A stretch of 36,137 bases of DNA from JALOTE01 sp031422195 (lineage in GTDB: Bacteria; Pseudomonadota; Alphaproteobacteria; Rhizobiales; Rhizobiaceae): NCBI GenBank assembly GCA_031422195.1, contig JANOPZ010000087.1:1-36137 (forward strand), read 5' to 3'. Below the pieces are notes generated by a model. It saw only the letters and a program-made list of their open reading frames with translations, had not been told where the DNA came from and ran no database searches. The position numbers and the translations under genes were made by a program. This document shows, in pieces, positions 24,622 to 33,300 of this stretch; position 1 is the stretch's first letter; every line of letters starts with the position of its first letter.

Positions 24622-26421
24622 TTGACAGCCCTTGAAATTTTGAAAACTGTTTACGGCTATGATGCGTTCAGAGGGCCGCAGGCGCAAATAGTCGAGCACG
24701 TTATTGGCGGCAAAAATGCGTTTGTGCTGATGCCGACGGGTGGTGGCAAATCGCTTTGCTATCAAATTCCTGCATTGGTTCGGCCCGGCATGGGCCTTAT
24801 TGTATCACCATTGTTGGCTTTAATGGCTGATCAGGTGGCAGCGCTGCGCGAGGCTGGTATCAAGGCGGCCGCCCTGAACTCAGATTTAGCCACAGACCAA
24901 AGGCAAGCACTTTGGCGCGATATTCACACTGGCACACTTGATTTGCTTTACGTCGCGCCTGAAACAGTTTTGCGGCAAGATGTGCTGGAGCGTCTTGCCC
25001 GCGTGCCGCTCTCATTGATTGCCATCGACGAAGCCCATTGCTTATCGCAGTGGGGTCATGATTTTCGGCCTTCATATCGCCAGCTTGACGGACTGATCGC
25101 TCGTTTTCCAAATACGCCGCGTATGGCACTGACTGCAACCGCCGATGAACCGACACGGGCAGAAATTTTATCTCATCTCGATATTGCTGAAAACGATGCC
25201 TTTATTGCCGGGTTTGACCGCCCCAACATTCATTATGCAATCGCTGAAAAAGATAATTCCCGCATGCAATTGAAGGCTTTCCTAAAGCGGCACAGCGCGC
25301 AAAGCGGTATTATTTATTGTTTATCGAAGCGTAAAACCGAAGAGACTGCCGCTTGGCTGCGCGATCAAGGCCATGATGCTTTGGCGTATCATGCGGGTAT
25401 GGAAAAAGTTGACCGTGAGGCCAACCAACAAAACTTCCAACGTGGTGAGGCGGTTATTATGGTCGCCACGGTTGCCTTCGGGATGGGTATTGATAAGCCA
25501 GACGTGCGTTTTGTGGTGCACTTGGATTTGCCGGGCAGTATTGAGGCCTATTATCAAGAAACAGGACGTGCCGGGCGGGATGGCTTACCTTCAGAAGCAT
25601 TGATGCTGTACGGCTCGGAAGATATTGCTTTGCGCAGCCGTTTCATTGCAGAATCTGAAGCGCCGGACCAACGCAAATATATGGAGCGCCAAAAACTCGA
25701 CGCTTTATTGGGCCTTGCTGAAACGGCGGGCTGCCGCCGTCAAGTGCTGCTGTCTTACTTTGGGGATTTCCATGATCCTTGTGGAAATTGCGATACCTGC
25801 GCCACGCCGCCAAAACTCTTTAATGGAGCCATTGCCGTTCAAAAGGCATTGTCCTGCATCTACAGGACAGGTGAGCGCTTTGGGCAGGCCTATATCATTG
25901 ATGTGCTGCTCGGTATTGAAAATGACCGTATTGTTCAAAACGGGCATCGTTCGGTTTCAACCTTCGGTATCGGCAAGGATTATGATGGGCGCACATGGCG
26001 GGCCATTTTGCGGCAATCTATTGCATTGCGGTTTGTTGATGTTGATCTTGCCGGGCACGGCGGCCTCACAATTTCCGCTGCCGGCCGTAATTTCTTGCGG
26101 GATAAACCGGCTTTAATGTTGCGCATGCCGACGCTTGCTGCTTCCCGATCGCAACGAGACGCAACAGAACGCAACCCGGCAAAAGCGATTGTAAATGAAC
26201 TTGATCGCGAACTTTTTGAGGCGTTGCGATTGAAACGCATGGAAGTAGCACGAAAGCAGAACCTGCCGCCGTATATTATTTTCCATGATAAAACGCTGAT
26301 CGAGCTTGCAGCTCTAAGGCCAAAGTCTCGCGCTGCTATGGCCAATGTGCCAGGTGTTGGGGAAGCAAAGCTTGACCGTTACGGCCCGGCTTTCCTTTCT
26401 GTTATCGCCGAGCACACCTAA
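24622..26421 (+). CDS. recQ: ATP-dependent DNA helicase RecQ
   Basis: 599 residues, a full-length RecQ. Helicase domain: Walker A MPTGGGKSLCYQIP (K43), DEAH box IAIDEAHC (136-139), SATADEPTR-like motif, and motif VI YYQETGRAGRDG. The RecQ-C-terminal region has the zinc cysteines (CRRQVLL... CGNCDTC) and winged helix, and the HRDC domain spans about 525-597 (FEALRLKRMEVARKQNLPPYIIF). It unwinds forked DNA in recombination and repair. The start is TTG 24622, since no in-frame ATG lies between the upstream TGA and the conserved LEILKTVYGYDAFRG; a TATAAT at 24574-24579 is a possible -10. Confidence 0.96.
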   Translation: MTALEILKTVYGYDAFRGPQAQIVEHVIGGKNAFVLMPTGGGKSLCYQIPALVRPGMGLIVSPLLALMADQVAALREAGIKAAALNSDLATDQRQALWRDIHTGTLDLLYVAPETVLRQDVLERLARVPLSLIAIDEAHCLSQWGHDFRPSYRQLDGLIARFPNTPRMALTATADEPTRAEILSHLDIAENDAFIAGFDRPNIHYAIAEKDNSRMQLKAFLKRHSAQSGIIYCLSKRKTEETAAWLRDQGHDALAYHAGMEKVDREANQQNFQRGEAVIMVATVAFGMGIDKPDVRFVVHLDLPGSIEAYYQETGRAGRDGLPSEALMLYGSEDIALRSRFIAESEAPDQRKYMERQKLDALLGLAETAGCRRQVLLSYFGDFHDPCGNCDTCATPPKLFNGAIAVQKALSCIYRTGERFGQAYIIDVLLGIENDRIVQNGHRSVSTFGIGKDYDGRTWRAILRQSIALRFVDVDLAGHGGLTISAAGRNFLRDKPALMLRMPTLAASRSQRDATERNPAKAIVNELDRELFEALRLKRMEVARKQNLPPYIIFHDKTLIELAALRPKSRAAMANVPGVGEAKLDRYGPAFLSVIAEHT

Positions 26422-26471
26422 ATCCCCGTGTCCAATAATCTTAAAGAACATTCAAAGTTGTGCCTTCCGAC

Positions 26472-26500
26472 GGTGCAATCCGGGTGCAATCCGGGTGCAT
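26472..26500. repeat. 11-bp tandem repeat downstream of recQ
   Basis: GGTGCAATCCG occurs twice in tandem (26472-26482, 26483-26493) with a third partial copy GGTGCAT. It lies 50 nt after the recQ stop, in the spacer before the methyltransferase gene. Confidence 0.85.
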
Positions 26501-26570
26501 TTGGGCGGCAGTTTTAAGCTATTTTCTAACATAATTTGACAGAACGTTTTTTTTGTCCAACCACGAGCGC

Positions 26571-27755
26571 ATGATTATGCACCCACATTTGAAGCTTTGG
26601 CTTGACGCTGTTTCCACTTCTTTTGAGGCTGGCCAGTTGATTAAGATTACCTTGACGAAGCCAGACATGGCCGCCGGGGATTTGAAATCAATCGACGTCC
26701 GGCCGTTGATGATAAAACGCGATTTGAAACTGAGTTTCACCTACCATCATAAAACCCGCGATATTGTGAAAAACTATTATTTGATTGAGGCGCAAACCCT
26801 GTTGCCGCAGCTGCTTATGGAGAGTTTTTCTGCTGCGCGTTTGTTTAGCACATCATCAGATCATGCAGTTACGCGCAAAGGCGCTGAGTTTATTCAGGCC
26901 ACGACAAAGCCTACAATGCAGCCAGCTGAGTTGACACATAACCGCGCAAAAAATCATCTGATTTCCAGCAGTGGCAAATCTTATTTACAAGCCTTGGGTC
27001 TGACAGACCGGCAAGGCCAAGTTCTTAAAACCGCCCAAGATAAATTCCGTCAGATCAATAAATATATCGAAATTATTGATGGCTTGATCAAAGACCTGCC
27101 GCAGCAAAAACTGCGCATTGTGGATATGGGCGCTGGCAAGGGGTACCTTACATTTGCGCTTTATGACCATCTGGTCGGCACGCTCAAGCGCGATTGTGAG
27201 GTTATCGGTGTTGAGTATCGCGCTGACTTGGTGGCGCTGTGTAACGACATCGCAACCGCCTCGGAATTTTCCGGTTTGAAATTTGTCGAAGGCACGATTG
27301 CCCATTATGATTGCGCAGGCGCTGATATCGTGATTGCGCTTCATGCTTGCGACACCGCTACCGACGATGCCATTGCTAAAGCGGTTAAAGCTAACGCGCA
27401 AATTATTGTCGTTGCGCCTTGTTGCCATAAACAAATCCGCCGTGAAATGAAGGCGTCGAGCCAGCAAGAGGCGTTGGCTTTTTTGTTGCGGTTTGGCACT
27501 TATCAAGAGCGTCTTGCCGAAATGATCACCGATAGCCTTCGGGCGCAGTTGATGGAACTGAGCGGCTACGAGTGCAATCTGTTTGAATTCATCTCCGATA
27601 CCCATACGCCAAAAAATGTGATGATCGTTGGCAATAGGCGAAGTGTATCTCGCAGTGAGGTTGCGACTGCAAAGATAGCGGCGGATATTGCTGAAGCCAA
27701 AAATACGTTTGGAATTAAAGTGCACTATTTGGAACATTTGATCTGGAACATTTGA
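26571..27755 (+). CDS. Class I SAM methyltransferase, GSTCD-like family
   Basis: 394 residues. The C-terminal two-thirds hold a methyltransferase domain: LRIVDMGAGKGYLTFALYDHL (motif I, about 183-203), EVIGVEYRADLVALCNDIA, ADIVIALHACDTATDDAIAKA and IIVVAPCCHKQIRREM. The ALHACDTATDDAI and PCCHKQ blocks are characteristic of the family that includes human GSTCD and many uncharacterised bacterial enzymes. The N-terminal 130 residues are specific and of unknown role. Substrate unknown. ATG 26571 is used; a TTG at 26553 is an alternative and neither has a clear ribosome-binding site. A 14-nt duplication at the end has changed the last residues. Confidence 0.82.
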   Translation: MIMHPHLKLWLDAVSTSFEAGQLIKITLTKPDMAAGDLKSIDVRPLMIKRDLKLSFTYHHKTRDIVKNYYLIEAQTLLPQLLMESFSAARLFSTSSDHAVTRKGAEFIQATTKPTMQPAELTHNRAKNHLISSSGKSYLQALGLTDRQGQVLKTAQDKFRQINKYIEIIDGLIKDLPQQKLRIVDMGAGKGYLTFALYDHLVGTLKRDCEVIGVEYRADLVALCNDIATASEFSGLKFVEGTIAHYDCAGADIVIALHACDTATDDAIAKAVKANAQIIVVAPCCHKQIRREMKASSQQEALAFLLRFGTYQERLAEMITDSLRAQLMELSGYECNLFEFISDTHTPKNVMIVGNRRSVSRSEVATAKIAADIAEAKNTFGIKVHYLEHLIWNI

Positions 27756-27756
27756 T
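27730..27756. repeat. 13-bp direct repeat (period 14) at a methyltransferase stop
   Basis: TGGAACATTTGAT occurs at 27730-27742 and 27744-27756, separated by one C. The period of 14 shifts the frame and creates the present TGA stop (HLIWNI). With one copy the frame would continue HLIGADRNQTPERHLTE to a TGA about 45 nt further on. Confidence 0.9.
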
Positions 27757-27887
27757 TGGGGCTGACAGAAACCAGACGCCAGAGCGTCATCTGACCGAAT
27801 GAGATCGAAAAGTGTTCTAGTTTTACAAAGAAGCAAGACGTATCTTAGCCGCCGCCTTTCAGGATGGAATTTATTTTCAAGGAATAT

Positions 27888-27916
27888 TTGACTCTCAAAA
27901 AAGAACAAAATAGGAA
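27888..27916 (+). promoter_or_regulatory. Candidate imuA promoter
   Basis: TTGACT (27888-27893) is a good -35 box. TAGGAA (27911-27916), 17 nt further, is a weak -10. The first LexA box covers the spacer and -10, the arrangement expected for SOS repression. Confidence 0.5.
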
Positions 27917-27917
27917 C
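27903..27917. promoter_or_regulatory. LexA (SOS) box 1 of imuA
   Basis: GAAC-AAAATAG-GAAC is an exact match, read in reverse, to the alphaproteobacterial LexA operator GTTC-N7-GTTC. It lies 39 nt before the imuA ATG and overlaps the predicted -10. imuA-imuB-dnaE2 operons are known LexA targets. Confidence 0.85.
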
Positions 27918-27950
27918 AAACTCCTGACTAAGAATCTCAAAAACAGGAGG

Positions 27951-27965
27951 GTTCAATGTCTGTTC
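27951..27965 (+). promoter_or_regulatory. Possible second LexA box over the imuA start codon
   Basis: GTTC-AATGTCT-GTTC also matches GTTC-N7-GTTC exactly and includes the imuA ATG (27956-27958), directly after the GGAGG ribosome-binding site. Its centre is 48 bp from box 1. It could be a coding coincidence. Confidence 0.5.
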
Positions 27966-28834
27966 AAACGCACTATAATTGGCAAGGCTCTCAAGAGGCG
28001 ATTGGGCTGTTGAGGGCACGGATTGCAAAGATTGAAGGCCGTCCTGCCGGTTTGAGTGATGATGGGCAGGCTAAGGCGTGGACCTGCGGTCTTGACGGCT
28101 TGGATGCTGCTTTGGGCGGCGGGCTTGGTCTTGGTGCACTCCACGAAATTGCACCTGCTTTGCCGGTGGACTTACCGGTAGCGTCAGCATTTGCATTGGG
28201 CCTATTGGCACGGCTCAAACGGCGCGGCCCTTTGTTTTGGTGTATGAGCGGCATGACCGGCACCGAGTATGGCGCACCTTATGCGCCGGGGCTGGCAATG
28301 CTTGGCATTGATCCAGCCCGTATGATTTGCGTGACTGTGCGCCACCCGAAAGATTTGAGCTTTGTGCTCGAAGAGGCGGCGCGGCATTCGTCTTTGGCGG
28401 CGATTATTGCCGAAGGGCCGCTGCCCTCATTTACGGCCTCACGGCGTTTGGCTTTGCTTTTAGCGTCGAGCGGTGTGCCAATGTTGTTTTTGCCTGACGG
28501 CAAGGCGCTTCAAGGCAGTGCCGCTGCAACGCGGTTTAGGGTGCGCCCCATCACGGAATCTGAAACCTCATTTGATTCTCGCTCACTTGACCCTCGTTCA
28601 CTTGATCCCCACTCACTCGACCCTCGTTCTCCTGGCCCACCTGCATTCCACGTAACTTTGGCCCGCAATCGTGGCGGGCGTCCCGGCCTTTCATTTGAAA
28701 TGGTGTTTGATCATGCAAGCATTTCTTTTAGACCGCCCGGTCTCGCGCCGTTTTCTCGCGCTCAACCTGACAGCGTTCCAAATCGACAATTTTCTGTGGA
28801 GAGTGCGGAGCAACGGCGGGCGTGGGCAAGCTGA
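27956..28834 (+). CDS. imuA: ImuA, RecA-like protein of the SOS mutasome
   Basis: 292 residues, first gene of the imuA-imuB-dnaE2 cassette. It has a RecA-like fold without a canonical Walker A: CGLDGLDAALGGGLGLGALHEIAP, FWCMSGMTGTEYGAPYAPGLAMLGIDPARMICVTVRHPKDLSFVLEEAARH and ALLLASSGVPMLFLP. ImuA is needed with ImuB and DnaE2 for damage-induced mutagenesis. Residues about 205-225 are a 5-residue tandem repeat (SLDPR/SLDPH) from a 15-bp DNA repeat. GGAGG five bases before the ATG is strong. The last 40 codons overlap imuB in another frame. Confidence 0.92.
   Translation: MSVQTHYNWQGSQEAIGLLRARIAKIEGRPAGLSDDGQAKAWTCGLDGLDAALGGGLGLGALHEIAPALPVDLPVASAFALGLLARLKRRGPLFWCMSGMTGTEYGAPYAPGLAMLGIDPARMICVTVRHPKDLSFVLEEAARHSSLAAIIAEGPLPSFTASRRLALLLASSGVPMLFLPDGKALQGSAAATRFRVRPITESETSFDSRSLDPRSLDPHSLDPRSPGPPAFHVTLARNRGGRPGLSFEMVFDHASISFRPPGLAPFSRAQPDSVPNRQFSVESAEQRRAWAS
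28580..28624 (+). repeat. 15-bp in-frame tandem repeat in imuA
   Basis: Three units (CGCTCACTTGACCCT, CGTTCACTTGATCCC, CACTCACTCGACCCT) encode RSLDP, RSLDP and HSLDP, with decayed copies on both sides (SFDSR and RSPGP). It forms a linker between the RecA-like core and the C-terminal region. Confidence 0.9.
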
Positions 28835-30317
28835 AGAATCTGTAACCGAACCCTTGGTGATGGTGGCCCACGAGCCGCGCGGGATCAGAATTACCGCTGT
28901 CAATGCTGCAGCCGGGAAAGTTGGCGCTTTTGTTGGCCAAGCTTTGAATGATGCGCGTGCCGCCTGCCCTGGGTTGCGCACTGAAGATGCTGACGGTGAG
29001 GCTGATCATGCGATGCTTCTAAAGCTGGCCAATGCAGCAATGCGCTATACCCCGATTGTGGCGCTCGATGGTGACGCGGGTTTGCTGCTGGATATTACTG
29101 GCTGTGCCCATTTGTTTGGCGGCGAAGAAAGTCTGATGAAAGATTGCCAGCGTCGCTTGGCTGCCATTGGCTTTAGTGTGTCGCTCGGCCTTGCGCCAAC
29201 CCCTTTGGCGGCGCGGGCTTTGGCGCGGTTTGGCTCAGGCGCGGATATACTCGAAGATGATGCACTTCATGCTTTGGATGCATTTCCAGTTGAAGCGTTG
29301 GGCCTTGACGGGACACGTAATTTACTCCTCAAACGCCTTGGTCTTAAACGTATTGGCGATCTGAAGGCTTTACCGCGCGCTGCCTTGGAACGCCGGTTTA
29401 GATCCAAACAGGAAGCGTTTTCGGTGCGCCTCGTGCTTGACCGGCTGTCGGGTAATGTTGCTGAGGCGATCAAAGCCATTCACCCGCCTGAACCTTACCG
29501 GTTTGCGCTCAATCTTGCCGAGCCTTTGATTGACCATATCGGCGTTGGCGTGGCGCTGAACCAGCTTTTGGTTTCCGGCCATCACCGGCTTGAGCGTGAC
29601 GGGCTTGGTGCGCGCGCGTTTCATTTGACCGCGTTTCGTGCCGATGGCGGAACTTCGGCAATCCATATTAAGCTGTCAGAACCCGCGCGTGATGTCGCCC
29701 GTATTGCAAGGTTGTTTGCCCCGCACTTGCCGGAGATTGATTGCGGCCATGGTGTTGACGCCTTTGTGCTCGCAGCGCGGTTTGTGGAACCTGTCACGCA
29801 CATGCAAAGCAGCATAGTGTCATGCGAAGATGGCACGCATTTTTGCGACGGGCTCGCCCCTTTGATTGACACGTTGACCAATCGCTTGCCCGCTGGAAGT
29901 GTGTTTGCTCTTGGCCCGCGCCATAGTCATGTTCCCGAACGGGCGCAGCAACGCGTGTCATCTGCTGCCTCAGTCAATCTGGCGGAAGATTGGGCGGTTT
30001 GGGCTGAAACGCAAAAAGGCGTAGCCCCGCGCCCGTTTCGGCTGTTTGAGCGGGCTGAACCTGCTGAGGTGATGGCGAGCGTGCCGGATGGCCCGCCGGT
30101 GCGGTTTGTCTGGCGGCGCGTGACCCATAAAATCATCCGCGCCACCGGGCCGGAGCGCATCGCGCCTGAATGGTGGCGCGCTGGTTCTGAAGGCATTGCC
30201 GTGCGCGATTATTATGCCGTTGAAAATGAACACGGGCGGCGCTTCTGGCTCTACCGCGCTGGCGCTTATGATTGCCTTGAACCGCCGCGTTGGTTTGTGC
30301 ACGGGGTGTTTGCATGA
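28713..30317 (+). CDS. imuB: ImuB, Y-family polymerase-like mutasome protein
   Basis: 534 residues from ATG 28713. The N-terminal half is Y-family-polymerase-like: RFLALNLTAFQIDNFLW where active enzymes have the catalytic DxDxF strand (acidic residues missing), GLLLDITGCAHLFGGEE, SLGLAPTPLAARALARFG and LKRLGLKRIGDLKALPRAAL (helix-hairpin-helix). The C-terminal part (VRFVWRRVTHKIIRATGPERIAPEWW, RDYYAVENEHGRRFWLYR) is the ImuB-C domain. ImuB is a non-catalytic hub linking ImuA, DnaE2 and the sliding clamp. It overlaps imuA by 122 nt, longer than usual, with no clear ribosome-binding site, so the start is uncertain. Confidence 0.92.
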   Translation: MQAFLLDRPVSRRFLALNLTAFQIDNFLWRVRSNGGRGQAEESVTEPLVMVAHEPRGIRITAVNAAAGKVGAFVGQALNDARAACPGLRTEDADGEADHAMLLKLANAAMRYTPIVALDGDAGLLLDITGCAHLFGGEESLMKDCQRRLAAIGFSVSLGLAPTPLAARALARFGSGADILEDDALHALDAFPVEALGLDGTRNLLLKRLGLKRIGDLKALPRAALERRFRSKQEAFSVRLVLDRLSGNVAEAIKAIHPPEPYRFALNLAEPLIDHIGVGVALNQLLVSGHHRLERDGLGARAFHLTAFRADGGTSAIHIKLSEPARDVARIARLFAPHLPEIDCGHGVDAFVLAARFVEPVTHMQSSIVSCEDGTHFCDGLAPLIDTLTNRLPAGSVFALGPRHSHVPERAQQRVSSAASVNLAEDWAVWAETQKGVAPRPFRLFERAEPAEVMASVPDGPPVRFVWRRVTHKIIRATGPERIAPEWWRAGSEGIAVRDYYAVENEHGRRFWLYRAGAYDCLEPPRWFVHGVFA

Positions 30318-30329
30318 TGAAAAAAAATA

Positions 30330-33300
30330 ATGTCCCGGCCACCTGAGTTTCCACGGCTTGCGCCGGTCATTCCGCTGGTTACAGGTAAGCGTAAGGATAC
30401 GGCTAGCAATGCTGCACCGCTTTATGCCGAGTTGCAATGCCTTACCAATTTCACATTCTTGGAAGGCGCGTCGCACGCCAGTGAACTGGTAGCTGAGGCC
30501 AAAGCGCTTGGTCATGCCGCCCTTGGTATTGCCGACCGCAACACGCTAGCAGGTGTAGTGCGCGCGCATAGTGCTGCCAAAAAGCAGGGGATGCGGCTGC
30601 TGGTGGGTGCGCGTTTGGACGTAACATATCCATACAAAAGCAGTTTTTCTCTCATTGCCTATCCCAAAAACCGCGTGGCTTACGGCGCACTATCGCGCCT
30701 GATCACACAAGGACGGCGGGCAGCACCAAAGGGTGAGTGCCACTTCACATTTGAAGACATGCTGCCTGCGCTTGAAGGCCAGATGATTATTGTTTTGCCG
30801 CCGGATGATTTAACATATCCGTTGTTTGCGCCCCGCTTCAATACACTTTGCCGCACCTTTCCTACCCAAGTGTTTTTGGCACTGCATATGCTGGCCCGCG
30901 GCACGGACAGGACGCGGGGTTTGGCGTTAAAAATTATGGCGCAGAATGCTGGCGCTGAGCTTATCGCTGTCAATGACGTGATCATGCACAACCCCCTGCG
31001 ACGCCCGCTTGCGGATGTTATCAGTTGCATCCGTGAGAAAGCCAAAATCACAGATGCCGGTTTTCTCCTCCAAAAAAACGCCGACCGGCATTTGAAAACT
31101 CCTGAAGAGATGGCGCGGCTGTTTGCCGGATTTTCTGAAGCCATTGCAAACATTCCGCGTTTTCTTGAGGCTTGCACATTTTCGCTCGACGAACTTTCTT
31201 ATAATTACCCTGATGAGCCGGTGCCGGAAGGCATAACGCAAAGCGCACATTTACGGGCACTGGCTTTAACCGGTGCAGAGCAACGGTATCCAAACGGTGT
31301 GCCAGCCAAGGTGAAAGCCGCGCTTGAAAAAGAACTGAAACTCATCGCTGAACTTAAATATGAGGGCTATTTTCTCACGGTTAATGACATTGTGCGCTTT
31401 GCCCGATCGAAGGGTATTTTATGTCAAGGCCGTGGTTCAGCCGCCAATTCGGCGGTGTGTTACTGCCTTGGTGTGACAGCGGTGGATCCGGCCACGACCT
31501 CGCTGTTGTTTGAACGTTTCATTTCGACGGCCCGCAAAGAGCCGCCTGATATTGACGTTGATTTTGAGCATGAACGCCGGGAAGAAGTCATCCAATATAT
31601 CTATCAGCGCTATGGGCGTGAAAAGGCGGCACTGGCCGCAACCGTCATCACTTACCGTCCGCGTTCTGCGGTGCGTGAAGTCGGCAAAGTCATGGGCTTG
31701 ACCGAAGACGTTACCTCGGCGCTATCCAGCGCAGTTTGGGGCTCATGGGGCAAAGAAATTGATGCTAAGGAAGTGAGCCAAGCCGGGCTGGATTTGAACG
31801 ATCCGCATTTGAAACGTGTTATTGAATTGACGCAGGAGCTCCTCGGCTTCCCGCGCCATTTATCGCAGCATGTTGGCGGTTTTGTGCTGACGCGTGAACG
31901 GCTCGACGACATTGTGCCCATCGGTAATGCAGCGATGGATGACCGCACGTTTATTGAGTGGGATAAGGATGATTTGGATGAACTTAAAATCCTTAAAGTC
32001 GATGTGTTGGCGCTTGGTATGCTGACCTGTATTGCCAAAAGCTACCAGATGATTGCTGCCCATTATGGCCACTCATACGACCTTGCGACGATGCCGAAGG
32101 AAGATCCGTCGATTTACGATATGCTGTGTAAGGCCGATGCCATCGGTGTATTTCAGGTTGAAAGCCGGGCGCAGATGAACATGCTGCCACGTATGAAACC
32201 GCGCCGGTTTTACGATTTGGTGATCGAAGTAGCCATTGTGCGGCCCGGGCCAATCCAAGGTGATATGGTGCATCCTTATTTGAGGCGGCGCGACGGTATC
32301 GAGCAGGTCGCCTATCCGTCACCAGCGCCCGAACACGGCCCCGCGGACGAACTGGAACGTGTGCTGGGCCGCACCCTTGGTGTGCCGTTGTTTCAAGAGC
32401 AGGCGATGCAAATTGCCATTGATGCCGCAAAATTCACGCCCGATGAGGCCAATGATTTGCGCAGGGCCATGGCGACGTTTCGCCGTGTTGGCACCATCCA
32501 TTCACTCCAAGAAAAAATGGTCGGCCGCATGATTGAGCGCGGCTATAACCCCGATTTTGCCAAACGCTGTTTTGACCAAATCAAAGGTTTTGGCGAATAT
32601 GGTTTTCCCGAAAGCCATGCCGCAAGTTTTGCCCTTCTGGTCTATGCTTCAGCTTGGATCAAATGCCATTACCCTGATGTGTTTTGTGCGTGCCTGCTCA
32701 ACTCTCAGCCGATGGGCTTTTATGCACCGGCGCAAATTGTGCGCGATGCGCGTGAGCATCTGATCATTGTGCGGCCTGTTGATGTGAGTTTTTCCAATTG
32801 GGATTGCACGCTGGAAGTTGTTGACGATGGCATTCACGCTGTGCGGCTGGGCTTCAGGCAACTTGATGGTTTGCGCGAAGATGTGCTGCGGGAATTTGTG
32901 GCGAAGCGTGAACATTTGCCAGTGTTTGAAAGCTTGGAAGATGTGCGAAGGGCAGGGCTATCTGTGGCCGTGCTGGAGCGCCTTGCAGCGGGTGACGCGC
33001 TAAGGTCGGTGGCAAGTGATATTTCTTTGAGCGAACAAAATATGGCGTCTGATCTCTCCGCTTGCGGGAGAGATGTCGCGAAGCGACAGAGAGGGGTTAC
33101 TGCACAAAAGGAAGGACCCCTCTCTGTCACCTTTGGTGACATCTCCCCCGCAAGGGGGGAGATTGGAGCCAAGATGATTGAAGCCCACAACCAAGTGCAA
33201 AATTCAGTAGAACCCAAACCGCTCGACCGGCGCAACGCGCTTTGGGATGTGCGCGGGCTGATGAGCGACAAGCCATTGCCGCTGTTTGATGCATTCAATG

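Noticed and set aside
26985..28028. Long minus-strand open frame of 347 codons across the GSTCD-like gene and the imuA promoter
   Set aside because: It is antisense to a gene with clear methyltransferase motifs and to the LexA box region, shows no domain I recognise, and has no ribosome-binding site.
32834..33298. Minus-strand open frame containing an ISPLAGEM-like stretch
   Set aside because: This is the complementary reading of the palindromic element in dnaE2; such repeats are open in several frames and dnaE2 clearly continues on the plus strand.
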